Source of the DNA: [Clostridium] ultunense DSM 10521
GTDB lineage: Bacteria > Bacillota > Clostridia > Tissierellales > Tepidimicrobiaceae
Length of the DNA stretch: 64,000 nucleotides
Reading direction: 5' to 3'
Assembly (NCBI RefSeq): GCF_000511955.1
Contig: NZ_AZSU01000002.1
Span: 751,674 to 815,673, forward strand
The notes below the pieces were generated by a model that was not told the origin of the DNA, searched no databases, and saw only the letters and a program-made list of their open reading frames with translations. The position numbers and the translations under genes are program-made. Positions 8,291 to 16,586 of this stretch are shown here, piece by piece (position 1 is the first letter of the stretch; every line of letters begins with the position of its first letter).

Positions 8291-9193
8291 ATGGTAATTA
8301 ACAATTTTAATCAATTGATAACAAAAGTCAGCAAATTTGGAAAAAAGAGAAAGGTAGCCGTAACAGTTGCTGAAGATGAGCATACTTTAGAAGCGGTATT
8401 TAAAGCTAAAGAGGATAAAATAGTCGATCCTATACTGATTGGAAATGAGGAAAAAATAAAAGGAATTTTAAATAATAAGGATTATGTACTGGATGATAAT
8501 CTTATCATAGATGTGGAAGATGACAAAGATGCTGCTTATAAAGCTGTTGAATTAGTAAATACCAATAAAGCGGATTTCATAATGAAGGGGAAAATTCAAA
8601 CCGCTGACCTTTTAAGGTCTGTTGTGGACAAGGAGAAAGGGATTAGAACTGAGAAACTTATGTCCCATTTCGCAATTTTAGAAATACCTACATACCATAA
8701 ACTATTGGTTATTACTGATGGGGGTATGGTCATGTATCCTAACCTAGAAGAGAAAAAACAAATAATTCAAAACGCAGTAGATGTAATGATGTCTCTTGGT
8801 TATGAAAAACCAAAGGTAGGGGTTTTGGCAGCTGTGGAAAGGGTTAACCCAAAGATGCCAGAGACAGTAGATGCAGCAGAATTAAAGAAAATGAATGAAA
8901 GGGGAGAGATAAAAAACTGTATTATAGAAGGTCCCATATCCTATGATCTATCTATAAATGAGGAATCTGCTAAAATAAAGGGTTTTAATAGTTCTGTTGT
9001 TGGAGATGTAGATATATTATTGGCTTCTAATATAACGGTAGGCAATATTTTAGCAAAATCACTTATATATTCAGGTAATTCTAAGATGGCAGGATTTGTT
9101 GTTGGTGCAAAAACTCCTATTGTCCTGACGTCAAGAGGTTCTTCAATGGAAGAAAAATATCTATCTTTAGTGCTTTCGGCAGCTTCTGTTTAA
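8291..9193 (+). CDS. ptb: Phosphate acyltransferase, phosphotransbutyrylase type
   Basis: 300 residues from the ATG at 8291, preceded by TTGGGGAG (an upstream TTG at 8276 has no ribosome site). It belongs to the PTA_PTB family, with VAVTVAEDEHTLEAV near residue 20, ADFIMKGKIQTADLLR near 90 and VVGAKTPIVLTSRG near 270. The reaction is acyl-CoA plus phosphate to acyl phosphate plus CoA. Next to iorAB and an acyl kinase, its likely substrate is the aryl-acetyl or branched acyl-CoA made by IorAB rather than butyryl-CoA, so the symbol describes family, not proven substrate. Confidence 0.9.
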   Translation: MVINNFNQLITKVSKFGKKRKVAVTVAEDEHTLEAVFKAKEDKIVDPILIGNEEKIKGILNNKDYVLDDNLIIDVEDDKDAAYKAVELVNTNKADFIMKGKIQTADLLRSVVDKEKGIRTEKLMSHFAILEIPTYHKLLVITDGGMVMYPNLEEKKQIIQNAVDVMMSLGYEKPKVGVLAAVERVNPKMPETVDAAELKKMNERGEIKNCIIEGPISYDLSINEESAKIKGFNSSVVGDVDILLASNITVGNILAKSLIYSGNSKMAGFVVGAKTPIVLTSRGSSMEEKYLSLVLSAASV

Positions 9194-9261
9194 TACTATT
9201 GGAGTATAATTTAGTTAGATATTACTATTGACCAATACAAATCATAAAGGAGAATGATAAT

Positions 9262-10359
9262 ATGTCTAAAAGTTTATTTAAAAAGGAATTATCTAAACTA
9301 CGACCCTATGTACCTGGCAAACCTATAGAAGAGGTACAAAAGGAATATGGAATAGATGAAGTTGTAAAACTGGCTTCTAACGAAAACCAATTGGGGCCAT
9401 CTCCAAAGGCTGTTGAAGCAATTAAGAAGGAGCTTAATAATATAAATATATATCCAGATCCAGGAGTTGTGGAATTAAGACGAGAATTAGCTAATAAGCA
9501 TGGTTTAGAAGTAGAAAATATAGTTGTTGGGAATGGTGGAGAGCAAATATTACAAATAATTGCAGAGACTTTCATAAATCCAGGGGATGAGCTTGTAACA
9601 TCAAGTACTACCTTTACTATCCTAGGAATCTGGGTAGAACACATGGGCGGAAAAAATGTAACTGTTCCTATGGAAAACTATAAACAAAACTTTAAAGGAT
9701 ATATTGAAAAGATAAATAGCAATACTAAGCTAATATATGTTTGTAATCCAAACAACCCTTTAGGAAATATAATGACAAAGGATGAAGTTGAATACCTTGT
9801 GCAAAATGTCCCAGAAGATGTAGTCCTCGTATTTGATGAAGCATATTATGATTTCGCTAAGGTCAATCCTGATTACCCTGAAACATTGGAGATATTGAAG
9901 AAGAGACCAAATACTATTATACTACGAACCTTCTCAAAGGTAACAGGAATTGCAGGAGTACGTGTAGGTTATATACTTACATCAAAGGAAATTGCTACTG
10001 AAATGAGCAAGGTGAAAGGTACTTTCAATGTAAATAGACTTGCACAGGCTGCAGCTATGGGAGCATTAAAGGATGAAGAGCATATCAACAAAACAGTAGA
10101 GTTGAACTATAAATCTCTAGGTATGATGGAAGAATGCTTTGAAAGCCTTGGACTTGAGTATATAAAATCAAATGCTAATTTCGTATTTGTAAATGTAAAT
10201 AGGGATTCTAAGGTAGTATCCGAAGAACTATTAAAGAGAGGTATAATAATAAAGGCAGGTAATATTTGGGGCTGGGATACATGGTTAAGAGTAAGTACCG
10301 GAACAGTAAGGCAAACGGAGAAATTTATAACCGAGCTTAAAGCAGTATTAAACAAATAA
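9262..10359 (+). CDS. Pyridoxal-phosphate aminotransferase, histidinol-phosphate aminotransferase-like
   Basis: 365 residues of fold type I, class I/II. The substrate and PLP elements are typical of HisC-like enzymes: [15 protein letters not shown] near residue 35, CNPNNPLGN near 164, [10 protein letters not shown] near 190 and the Schiff-base lysine in [16 protein letters not shown] near 225. No other histidine genes are nearby. The position between phosphotransacylase and kinase genes, in the iorAB cluster, indicates that it transaminates aromatic amino acids to the 2-oxo acids used by IorAB, an activity known for several HisC-like enzymes. An AAAGGAG site precedes the ATG. Confidence 0.88.
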   Translation: MSKSLFKKELSKLRPYVPGKPIEEVQKEYGIDEVVKLASNENQLGPSPKAVEAIKKELNNINIYPDPGVVELRRELANKHGLEVENIVVGNGGEQILQIIAETFINPGDELVTSSTTFTILGIWVEHMGGKNVTVPMENYKQNFKGYIEKINSNTKLIYVCNPNNPLGNIMTKDEVEYLVQNVPEDVVLVFDEAYYDFAKVNPDYPETLEILKKRPNTIILRTFSKVTGIAGVRVGYILTSKEIATEMSKVKGTFNVNRLAQAAAMGALKDEEHINKTVELNYKSLGMMEECFESLGLEYIKSNANFVFVNVNRDSKVVSEELLKRGIIIKAGNIWGWDTWLRVSTGTVRQTEKFITELKAVLNK

Positions 10360-10386
10360 ATATTTGACAAGGAAGAAAGGAGACCT

Positions 10387-11457
10387 ATGATGAGCTATAA
10401 GATATTGGCTATTAACCCAGGTTCAACTTCAACTAAGATAGCATTATATGAGGATGAAGAAGAAGTTTTTATCGAAACCTTAGATCACCCTGTCCAAGTC
10501 ATTGAAAAGTTTGAAAATGTTCAAGAACAATATGAAATGAGGAAAGACCTAGTAATGGCATTTTTAGAAGAGAAAGGCTATGATATTGGTAAATTATCGG
10601 CAGTAGTAGGAAGGGGAGGTATGCTTCCACCAGTAAATTCTGGAGCTTATGTAGTAAATGAAGCAATGCTGGATACTCTAAAGCATAGACCAGCTATGGA
10701 GCATGCTTCAAACCTAGGAGCTCCTATTGCTTATGCAATAGCAAAAGCTGCTGGGATTAAGGCCTATATATATGATTCGGTGAGAACTGATGAATTACAC
10801 CATATAGCAAGGATATCTGGCATGCCTGATATAGAGAGAACCAGCACTTGTCATGTGTTAAACACAAGAGCTATGGCTATAAAGGCAGCTAAAAAACGGG
10901 GTAAAAGGTATCAAGATATGAATATAGTTGTTGCTCATTTAGGTGGTGGAATATCGCTAAATGTCCATGAAAAAGGGCGAATAGTAGATATTATTTCGGA
11001 TGATGAAGGTCCTTTTTCCCCTGAGAGAGCTGGTAGGGTTCCATGTAGAGAGCTTATAGAGTTATGCTATTCAGGTAAATACGATAAGAGTATTATGCAA
11101 AAAAAGCTAAGGGGAAATGGCGGATTAAGAGCCTATTTAGGCACATTAGATGCTAGGGAAGTTGAGAAGATGATTGAAGACGGTGATGAGAAAGCAAGAT
11201 TAATCTATGAAGCCATGGCCTATCAGGTTGCTAAAGGCATAGGAGAACTAGCAACTGTAGTAGAAGGTAATGTGGATATAATTATTCTAACAGGGGGAAT
11301 TGCATACTCTAAATTGGTTACTTCATGGATTAAAAGACGTGTAAAATATATTGCACCAGTTGAAATAATGCCAGGAGAAAATGAAATGGAATCTTTAGCT
11401 TATGGAATACTACGAGTATTAAGGGGGGAAGAAGAGGCTAGGGAATATACTGAGTAG
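10387..11457 (+). CDS. buk: Butyrate kinase-family acyl kinase
   Basis: 356 residues, the family's normal length, in the ASKHA (acetate and butyrate kinase) superfamily. Motifs are the N-terminal ILAINPGSTSTKIALYEDE, the GGGISLNVHEKGRIVD phosphate loop near 180 and the C-terminal ILTGGIAYS near 300. It transfers phosphate from an acyl phosphate to ADP, giving the free acid and ATP. With the upstream phosphotransacylase it forms a substrate-level phosphorylation module. Start codons at 10387 and 10390 are both possible, and GGAG lies just before. The context suggests aryl-acetyl or branched-chain substrates. Confidence 0.92.
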   Translation: MMSYKILAINPGSTSTKIALYEDEEEVFIETLDHPVQVIEKFENVQEQYEMRKDLVMAFLEEKGYDIGKLSAVVGRGGMLPPVNSGAYVVNEAMLDTLKHRPAMEHASNLGAPIAYAIAKAAGIKAYIYDSVRTDELHHIARISGMPDIERTSTCHVLNTRAMAIKAAKKRGKRYQDMNIVVAHLGGGISLNVHEKGRIVDIISDDEGPFSPERAGRVPCRELIELCYSGKYDKSIMQKKLRGNGGLRAYLGTLDAREVEKMIEDGDEKARLIYEAMAYQVAKGIGELATVVEGNVDIIILTGGIAYSKLVTSWIKRRVKYIAPVEIMPGENEMESLAYGILRVLRGEEEAREYTE

Positions 11458-11622
11458 AAATTCATGTTGATGTTGATTTTAATTATATTTGTTTTTACTT
11501 GAACTTATTTCATACCAGTGATAAAATAGATATGGCAATAAAATAACTAACTAAATACTTTTATAATAAAGTGGTTGAAATGAAAACCTTTTCACAAACC
11601 AATTAAAGGGAGGTATAGTATA

Positions 11623-12888
11623 ATGGCTAAAGAAAGTTTAAACCCACTGGAGAGCGCTCAGAAACAGGTGAAAGCAGCTTGTGATGCTCTAGGTTTAGAA
11701 CCAGCTGTATATGAAATATTAAAGGAACCTCAAAGAATGATTGAAGTTTCAATACCAGTAAAGATGGACGATGGTACTATGAAAGTATTCAAAGGTTATA
11801 GGGCGGTACATAATGACGCCATAGGACCTGGTAAGGGTGGTATTAGGTTCCATCCAGGAGTAAATCCTGATGAAGTAAAAGCTCTATCCGTTTGGATGAC
11901 ATTTAAATGTGGAGTAATGGGTGTTCCTTATGGTGGCGGGAAGGGTGGAATTACCGTTGACCCGTTGACTTTATCCCAAGGTGAATTGGAAAGACTTTCT
12001 AGAGGTTATATACGTGGGCTTTATAAATATCTAGGTGAAAAAATAGATGTACCTGCTCCAGATGTAGGAAGTAATGGACAAGTTATGGCGTGGATGGTAG
12101 ATGAATATAATAGATTAACTGGTGGATCAAATCTTGGAGTACTTACTGGAAAACCAGTTGAATGGGGCGGCTCAAAAGGTAGAAACGAAGCAACAGGTTT
12201 TGGTGTTTCAGTAATAGCTAGGGAAGCAGCTAGAGAACTTGGAATTGAAATGAAGGGTGCCAAAGTTGCCATACAAGGTTTTGGAAATGTAGGAAGTTAT
12301 ACAGTGAAAAATGTTCAAGGCCAAGGGGCTACAATAGTAGCAGTTGGTGAGTGGGCTCCATCCGTTGGAACTTATGCATTATATAATAAAGATGGCTTAG
12401 ATTTTGCTGATATGAAAGCTTATATGGATGAACATAGGAATTTAGTTGGGTATCCAAAAGCTAAACAAATATCTCTAGATGAATTCTGGGAATTAGATGT
12501 GGATATACTTATACCTGCAGCTTTAGAGAATGCTGTAACAGTTGAAGTAGCAGAAAAGATCAATGCTAAACTAGTATGTGAAGCAGCTAATGGCCCAATT
12601 ACACCAGATGCTGATAAAGTACTAGAGAGAAGAGGAATTCCTGTTACACCAGATATTTTAACAAATGCAGGTGGAGTAACAGTATCCTATTTTGAATGGG
12701 TGCAAAATTTATATGGATACTATTGGGAAGAAAAAGAAGTAGAAGAAAAACAAGAAATTGCAATGGTTAATGCTTTTAAGGATATATGGGCTCTAAAACA
12801 AGAAAAAGACGTTACAATAAGAGAAGCAGCTTATATGATTTCAGTTAAAAAGGTAGCTGACGTAATGAAATTAAGAGGATGGTATTAA
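11623..12888 (+). CDS. gdhA: Glutamate dehydrogenase (Glu/Leu/Phe/Val dehydrogenase family)
   Basis: 421 residues. The catalytic-lysine motif YGGGKGGITVDP is near residue 105 and VPAPDVGSNGQVM near 145. The NAD-binding IQGFGNVGSYT is near 220. The length and sequence fit NAD-specific clostridial glutamate dehydrogenases. It regenerates 2-oxoglutarate for the aminotransferase encoded upstream, releasing ammonia and NADH. It has its own 165-bp upstream region and a GGGAGG ribosome site, so it is probably a separate transcript. A terminator and a large palindromic element follow. Confidence 0.95.
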   Translation: MAKESLNPLESAQKQVKAACDALGLEPAVYEILKEPQRMIEVSIPVKMDDGTMKVFKGYRAVHNDAIGPGKGGIRFHPGVNPDEVKALSVWMTFKCGVMGVPYGGGKGGITVDPLTLSQGELERLSRGYIRGLYKYLGEKIDVPAPDVGSNGQVMAWMVDEYNRLTGGSNLGVLTGKPVEWGGSKGRNEATGFGVSVIAREAARELGIEMKGAKVAIQGFGNVGSYTVKNVQGQGATIVAVGEWAPSVGTYALYNKDGLDFADMKAYMDEHRNLVGYPKAKQISLDEFWELDVDILIPAALENAVTVEVAEKINAKLVCEAANGPITPDADKVLERRGIPVTPDILTNAGGVTVSYFEWVQNLYGYYWEEKEVEEKQEIAMVNAFKDIWALKQEKDVTIREAAYMISVKKVADVMKLRGWY

Positions 12889-12903
12889 TAAAATCGGACA
12901 GTG

Positions 12904-12930
12904 GGGACGGGTATAGCCGTCCCATTTTTT
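12904..12930 (+). terminator. Terminator after gdhA
   Basis: A GC-rich 7-bp stem gggacgg/ccgtccc (12904-12910, 12917-12923) is followed by a T6 run. Confidence 0.88.
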
Positions 12931-12932
12931 AT

Positions 12933-12995
12933 GTGGACGAGGTGACAGGTACTTTGTCCATTTTTTATGGACAAAGTACCTGTCACCTCGTCCAC
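12933..12995. repeat. REP-like perfect palindrome (28-bp arms)
   Basis: Arms 12933-12960 and 12968-12995 are perfectly complementary over 28 bp, with a 7-nt loop (tttttta). The core is gtggacgaggtgacaggta. An outer gacagtgg (12897-12904) and ccactgtc (12992-12999) also pair around the terminator. The GTGACAGG-type core and GC content above the surroundings suggest a dispersed REP-type element. No second copy exists in this window. Confidence 0.75.
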
Positions 12996-13047
12996 TGTCT
13001 TAATTAAATTATTTTGGGTATAATAATTAAGTCGGAGGTGAAGTAAA

Positions 13048-13935
13048 ATGGATTCAAATATAATAGAAAAAAATAATCAAATAATAATAAAAAACATGAT
13101 GGATTTTGAACCTAAACATATTTTTGAATGTGGTCAGGCTTTTAGATGGCATGTGGAGGAAGATGATAGTTATACAGCTATCCACAAAAGCAAAGTAATC
13201 AATGTAAAAAGAGATGGCAAGGATATTATATTTTCTAATACTAATATGGAAGATTTTGAAAACATATGGTATGATTATTTTGATTTAGGTAGAGATTATG
13301 GGGAGATAAAGAAAGAATTATCCAAAGACCCAATACTTAATGAAGCTATTAAATTTGGCGAAGGTATAAGGATACTGAATCAAGAACCTTATGAAACAAC
13401 TATATCCTTCATAATATCCGCCAATAACCAAATACCACGGATAAAAAGGTCTATAGAGTTAATCAGTCAAAAGTATGGAGAGTCTATAGGCTCATATAAT
13501 GGAAAGGAGTATTTTTCCTTCCCTAGTTCAGAAATTTTAGCTAGCATAGATGAAAAGGAATTAGAAGATAATTGTAAGGTAGGTTATAGGGCTAAATACA
13601 TTGTGAATACCTCTAAAATGATTAAAAATAAGGAAATAGACTTAGATAAGCTATTCCAACTACCAACGGAAACTGCTAAAGAAATACTAATGAGACTTCC
13701 CGGTGTAGGGCCCAAAGTGTCCAACTGTATTTTATTATTTTCCCTAAATAAAAATGAAGCTTTTCCTGTAGATGTATGGGTGAAGAGGATAATGGAAAGT
13801 TTATACTTTAAAGAGAATACCAGCACTAAAAAGATTTCTGCCTATGCTGAAGAAAACTTTGGTTCCCTTGGGGGATTTGCCCAACAATATTTATTTTATT
13901 ATGCTAGAGAATTGGGGATAGGGAAGAAAAAATAA
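13048..13935 (+). CDS. ogg: 8-oxoguanine DNA glycosylase / AP lyase (OGG1 type)
   Basis: 295 residues. The N-terminal OGG_N domain carries FECGQAFRWH near residue 25. A helix-hairpin-helix-GPD domain follows, with MRLPGVGPKVSNCILLFS near 212 (the Lys is the catalytic Schiff-base residue of OGG1-type enzymes) and AFPVDVWVKRI near 234 (catalytic Asp). It removes oxidised guanine from DNA in base-excision repair. A GGAGGTGA ribosome site precedes the ATG. It lies 9 bp before a two-component regulator gene, so the two may be cotranscribed, but no functional link is evident. Confidence 0.93.
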   Translation: MDSNIIEKNNQIIIKNMMDFEPKHIFECGQAFRWHVEEDDSYTAIHKSKVINVKRDGKDIIFSNTNMEDFENIWYDYFDLGRDYGEIKKELSKDPILNEAIKFGEGIRILNQEPYETTISFIISANNQIPRIKRSIELISQKYGESIGSYNGKEYFSFPSSEILASIDEKELEDNCKVGYRAKYIVNTSKMIKNKEIDLDKLFQLPTETAKEILMRLPGVGPKVSNCILLFSLNKNEAFPVDVWVKRIMESLYFKENTSTKKISAYAEENFGSLGGFAQQYLFYYARELGIGKKK

Positions 13936-13944
13936 GGTGATAAA

Positions 13945-14634
13945 ATGTATAGAATTTATATAATTGAAGATGATGAAAAGATCGTATCTCTAACGAAGGA
14001 CAAGTTAGAAAGATATGGATATATAGTATCTGCCGCTAAAGATTTTTCCAATATAAAAAGGGAATTTCTAGAGGTAGATCCTCATCTGGTCCTACTTGAT
14101 ATAAATCTACCTAATTATGATGGATTCTTTTGGTGTAGAGAGATAAGGACTGTATCCAATGTACCCATTATATTTATTTCAGCTAGATTTTCTGATATGG
14201 ATCAGGTTATGGCCATAGAAAATGGAGGAGATGATTATATTATAAAACCTTTTTCCTTTGATTTATTATTAGCAAAGGTAAAAGGCGTTATCCGTAGGAC
14301 CTATGGAGAATATAAGCAGAATGACTCTAAAGATATATATGAAGTGGAAGGGCTGTATCTATATAGAACTCAAAACGCCATAGAATGGCATAATAATAAA
14401 ATTGAACTTAGTAAAAGAGAGTTTGCTCTGTTATATATATTATTATCCAATTTAGGAGATATAGTATCTAGAGAAACTCTTTTAGAAGAGCTATGGGACG
14501 ATATGGACTTTGTTGACGATAATACCCTTTCAGTTAATATAGCTAGACTAAGAAGAAGGTTAGAGGATTTAGGTATAAAGGATGCAATTGAAACCAAAAG
14601 AGGCCAAGGCTATTCTATGGTAAAAACATGGTAG
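13945..14634 (+). CDS. Response regulator, OmpR/PhoB family (BceR-like)
   Basis: 229 residues. The receiver domain carries the acidic pair EDDE at 8-11, phospho-acceptor Asp52 in LVLLDINLPNYDG and Lys in IIKPFSF near 101. A C-terminal winged helix ends in the ARLRRRLEDLG recognition helix. The order with the kinase and a FtsX-type ABC exporter downstream is that of Bce/antimicrobial-peptide sensing modules. In that family the regulator activates its own ABC transporter after peptide stress. The target promoter was not identified. Confidence 0.93.
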   Translation: MYRIYIIEDDEKIVSLTKDKLERYGYIVSAAKDFSNIKREFLEVDPHLVLLDINLPNYDGFFWCREIRTVSNVPIIFISARFSDMDQVMAIENGGDDYIIKPFSFDLLLAKVKGVIRRTYGEYKQNDSKDIYEVEGLYLYRTQNAIEWHNNKIELSKREFALLYILLSNLGDIVSRETLLEELWDDMDFVDDNTLSVNIARLRRRLEDLGIKDAIETKRGQGYSMVKTW

Positions 14635-14642
14635 GTGTAAAT

Positions 14643-15713
14643 ATGAAATTTAGAGATTATCTAAAGGACAGGGGTTTATTCATAATATTTTATTTTATCA
14701 ATTCAATTTTTGTTATGGTAGTGATGATGCTAGATTTAATCATTAGAAAAGAAAGGGTTAAGATTTCTAATATAGTCTATGCCCTTATCTTATCTTTGGT
14801 TTTTTTAATTCTACTAATTTCTATAGACTATTCTAAAAAGAAGAGGTTTTATAATGCTATTAATAATGGATTGGAAGATAACAAAAGCTTAGAGTATATA
14901 TTTAATATACCTGATAATATAAGTAAAGAGCATGATATTTATAAAGAACTGCTAACAAAGAATTATATGATCTATGAGAATACTTTAGATAAATATAAAA
15001 GGTTAAATAAGATTCAATTAGATTTTAACAATAGATGGATTCACCAGATGAAAACCCCTATATCTGTAATTAAACTTATATTAGAAAATGAAAAGGATAA
15101 AAATATAGACGAAAATACTAAGAAGAGCTATGAAAGCATGGAAGAGGAGATAGAGAAGCTGTCTAATGGATTAGAAATGGCATTATATGCTTTAAGAGTC
15201 AATGATTTTGAGCAAGATTTTAGAGTAGAAGAAATAAACATACTGGAAATAGTAAGGAATGTGATAAATGATAATAAAAATGCTTTTATTACTAATTCTG
15301 TATATCCAAAAATAATTTCAGAAGAAGATAAAAGGATAAAAAGCGATAGAAAATGGATAAAATTTGTTGTAAATCAAGTAATCTCTAACAGTATAAAATA
15401 TACTAAAGTAAAAAAGGATAAGAAAAAATTTATAAAAGTTAAGGTTGAAGAAGAATCTGAAAGAATAATACTTACCATAGAAGATACTGGCATTGGTATA
15501 CCTAGGCAAGATTTGGACAGGGTATTTAATCCCTTTTTTACTGGAGAAAATGGCAGGAGATATAAGGAGTCAACGGGCATGGGACTTTACCTTACCAAAT
15601 ATATAATAGACAGATTAGGTCATGATATATTTATAGAATCCCAAGAGGGAATTGGAACAAAGGTGCATATAATCTTTTATCAAGGAAGAAATATATACGA
15701 TTTAGAATCTTAG
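14643..15713 (+). CDS. Intramembrane-sensing histidine kinase (BceS-like)
   Basis: 356 residues from the ATG at 14643, preceded by AGGTG. An in-frame ATG at 14628 overlaps the regulator's stop and lacks a site. Two membrane helices (about 10-33 and 42-60) are separated by almost no extracellular loop, typical of kinases that sense through a partner ABC transporter. The phospho-acceptor His lies in RWIHQMKTPISV near residue 134. The ATPase boxes are NQVISNSIKYT, DTGIGIPRQDLDRVF and GMGLYLTKYI. A terminator separates this gene from the transporter genes. Confidence 0.93.
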   Translation: MKFRDYLKDRGLFIIFYFINSIFVMVVMMLDLIIRKERVKISNIVYALILSLVFLILLISIDYSKKKRFYNAINNGLEDNKSLEYIFNIPDNISKEHDIYKELLTKNYMIYENTLDKYKRLNKIQLDFNNRWIHQMKTPISVIKLILENEKDKNIDENTKKSYESMEEEIEKLSNGLEMALYALRVNDFEQDFRVEEINILEIVRNVINDNKNAFITNSVYPKIISEEDKRIKSDRKWIKFVVNQVISNSIKYTKVKKDKKKFIKVKVEEESERIILTIEDTGIGIPRQDLDRVFNPFFTGENGRRYKESTGMGLYLTKYIIDRLGHDIFIESQEGIGTKVHIIFYQGRNIYDLES

Positions 15714-15748
15714 TCTTTCAAGATTGTAAGATAATAGATTAGATTGAA

Positions 15749-15783
15749 AGAGAAATCGATGGTAGGATTTCTCTCGTTTTTTT
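15749..15783 (+). terminator. Terminator between kinase and ABC exporter genes
   Basis: The 9-bp stem agagaaatc/gatttctct (15749-15757, 15766-15774) is followed by cgttttttt. It separates the two-component genes from the transporter genes, leaving the latter to a nearby promoter or readthrough. Confidence 0.85.
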
Positions 15784-15818
15784 ATAATATAGGTAAATAT
15801 GAATTGGGAGGTAAGAAA

Positions 15819-16586
15819 ATGTCCGTACTAGAAACCAAAAATTTATCTAAAATATATGGGGGAAAAGGTAAGGGTATATCTGTTAAAGCTTTAGAAGATT
15901 TCAACATGAGTATAAAATCTGGTGAATTCGTTGGAGTAATGGGACCTTCAGGTTCAGGAAAGACTACCCTTTTAAATATCCTTGCTACTATAGATTCGCC
16001 TTCTTCGGGAGAAGTTTTAATAAATGGGCAAAACCCTTACAGATTAAAGGAAGATGATTTGGCCATATTTAGAAGAAACAATTTAGGATTCATATTCCAA
16101 GATTTTAATCTATTGGATACTCTGTCCGTAAAAGAAAATATAATCCTACCATTGGTATTAGAAGAAATGAATAGGAAAAAAATTGAAGAAAAGCTTGATA
16201 GCATAGCGTCTGTGTTAAATATTAAAGAAATATTAAATAAGAGAACCTACGAAATATCAGGGGGGCAACAACAAAGGACTGCTTGTGCTAGGGCCCTTAT
16301 AAATGATCCTGCAATAATTTTAGCCGACGAACCAACTGGAAATTTAGATTCTAAAGCATCTTTTGATTTGATGTCTTCTTTAGGGAAAATAAATAGGGAA
16401 AAGAATGGAACAATAGTTATGGTAACCCATGATGCCTTTGCTGCAAGTTTCTGCAATAGGATAATAATGATTAAGGATGGAAAGTTCTTCACGGAATTAG
16501 TTAAAAAATCTAATAGGCAGGCATTTTTCAACGAGATATTAGATGCATTATCCCTTCTTGGAGGTGGATATAATGAAGTTATCTAA
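15819..16586 (+). CDS. ABC transporter ATPase (BceA/LolD-like)
   Basis: 255 residues. The ATG at 15819 follows GGGAGG. An upstream in-frame start would lie inside the terminator and is rejected. It has Walker A GPSGSGKTT near 40, signature SGGQQQR near 144, Walker B IILADEPTGNLD and H-loop VTHD. It is the ATPase for the FtsX-type permease whose gene overlaps its 3' end by 14 bp. With the adjacent kinase and regulator it forms a Bce-type peptide-antibiotic detoxification module, probably against cell-wall-active peptides (family knowledge). Confidence 0.94.
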   Translation: MSVLETKNLSKIYGGKGKGISVKALEDFNMSIKSGEFVGVMGPSGSGKTTLLNILATIDSPSSGEVLINGQNPYRLKEDDLAIFRRNNLGFIFQDFNLLDTLSVKENIILPLVLEEMNRKKIEEKLDSIASVLNIKEILNKRTYEISGGQQQRTACARALINDPAIILADEPTGNLDSKASFDLMSSLGKINREKNGTIVMVTHDAFAASFCNRIIMIKDGKFFTELVKKSNRQAFFNEILDALSLLGGGYNEVI

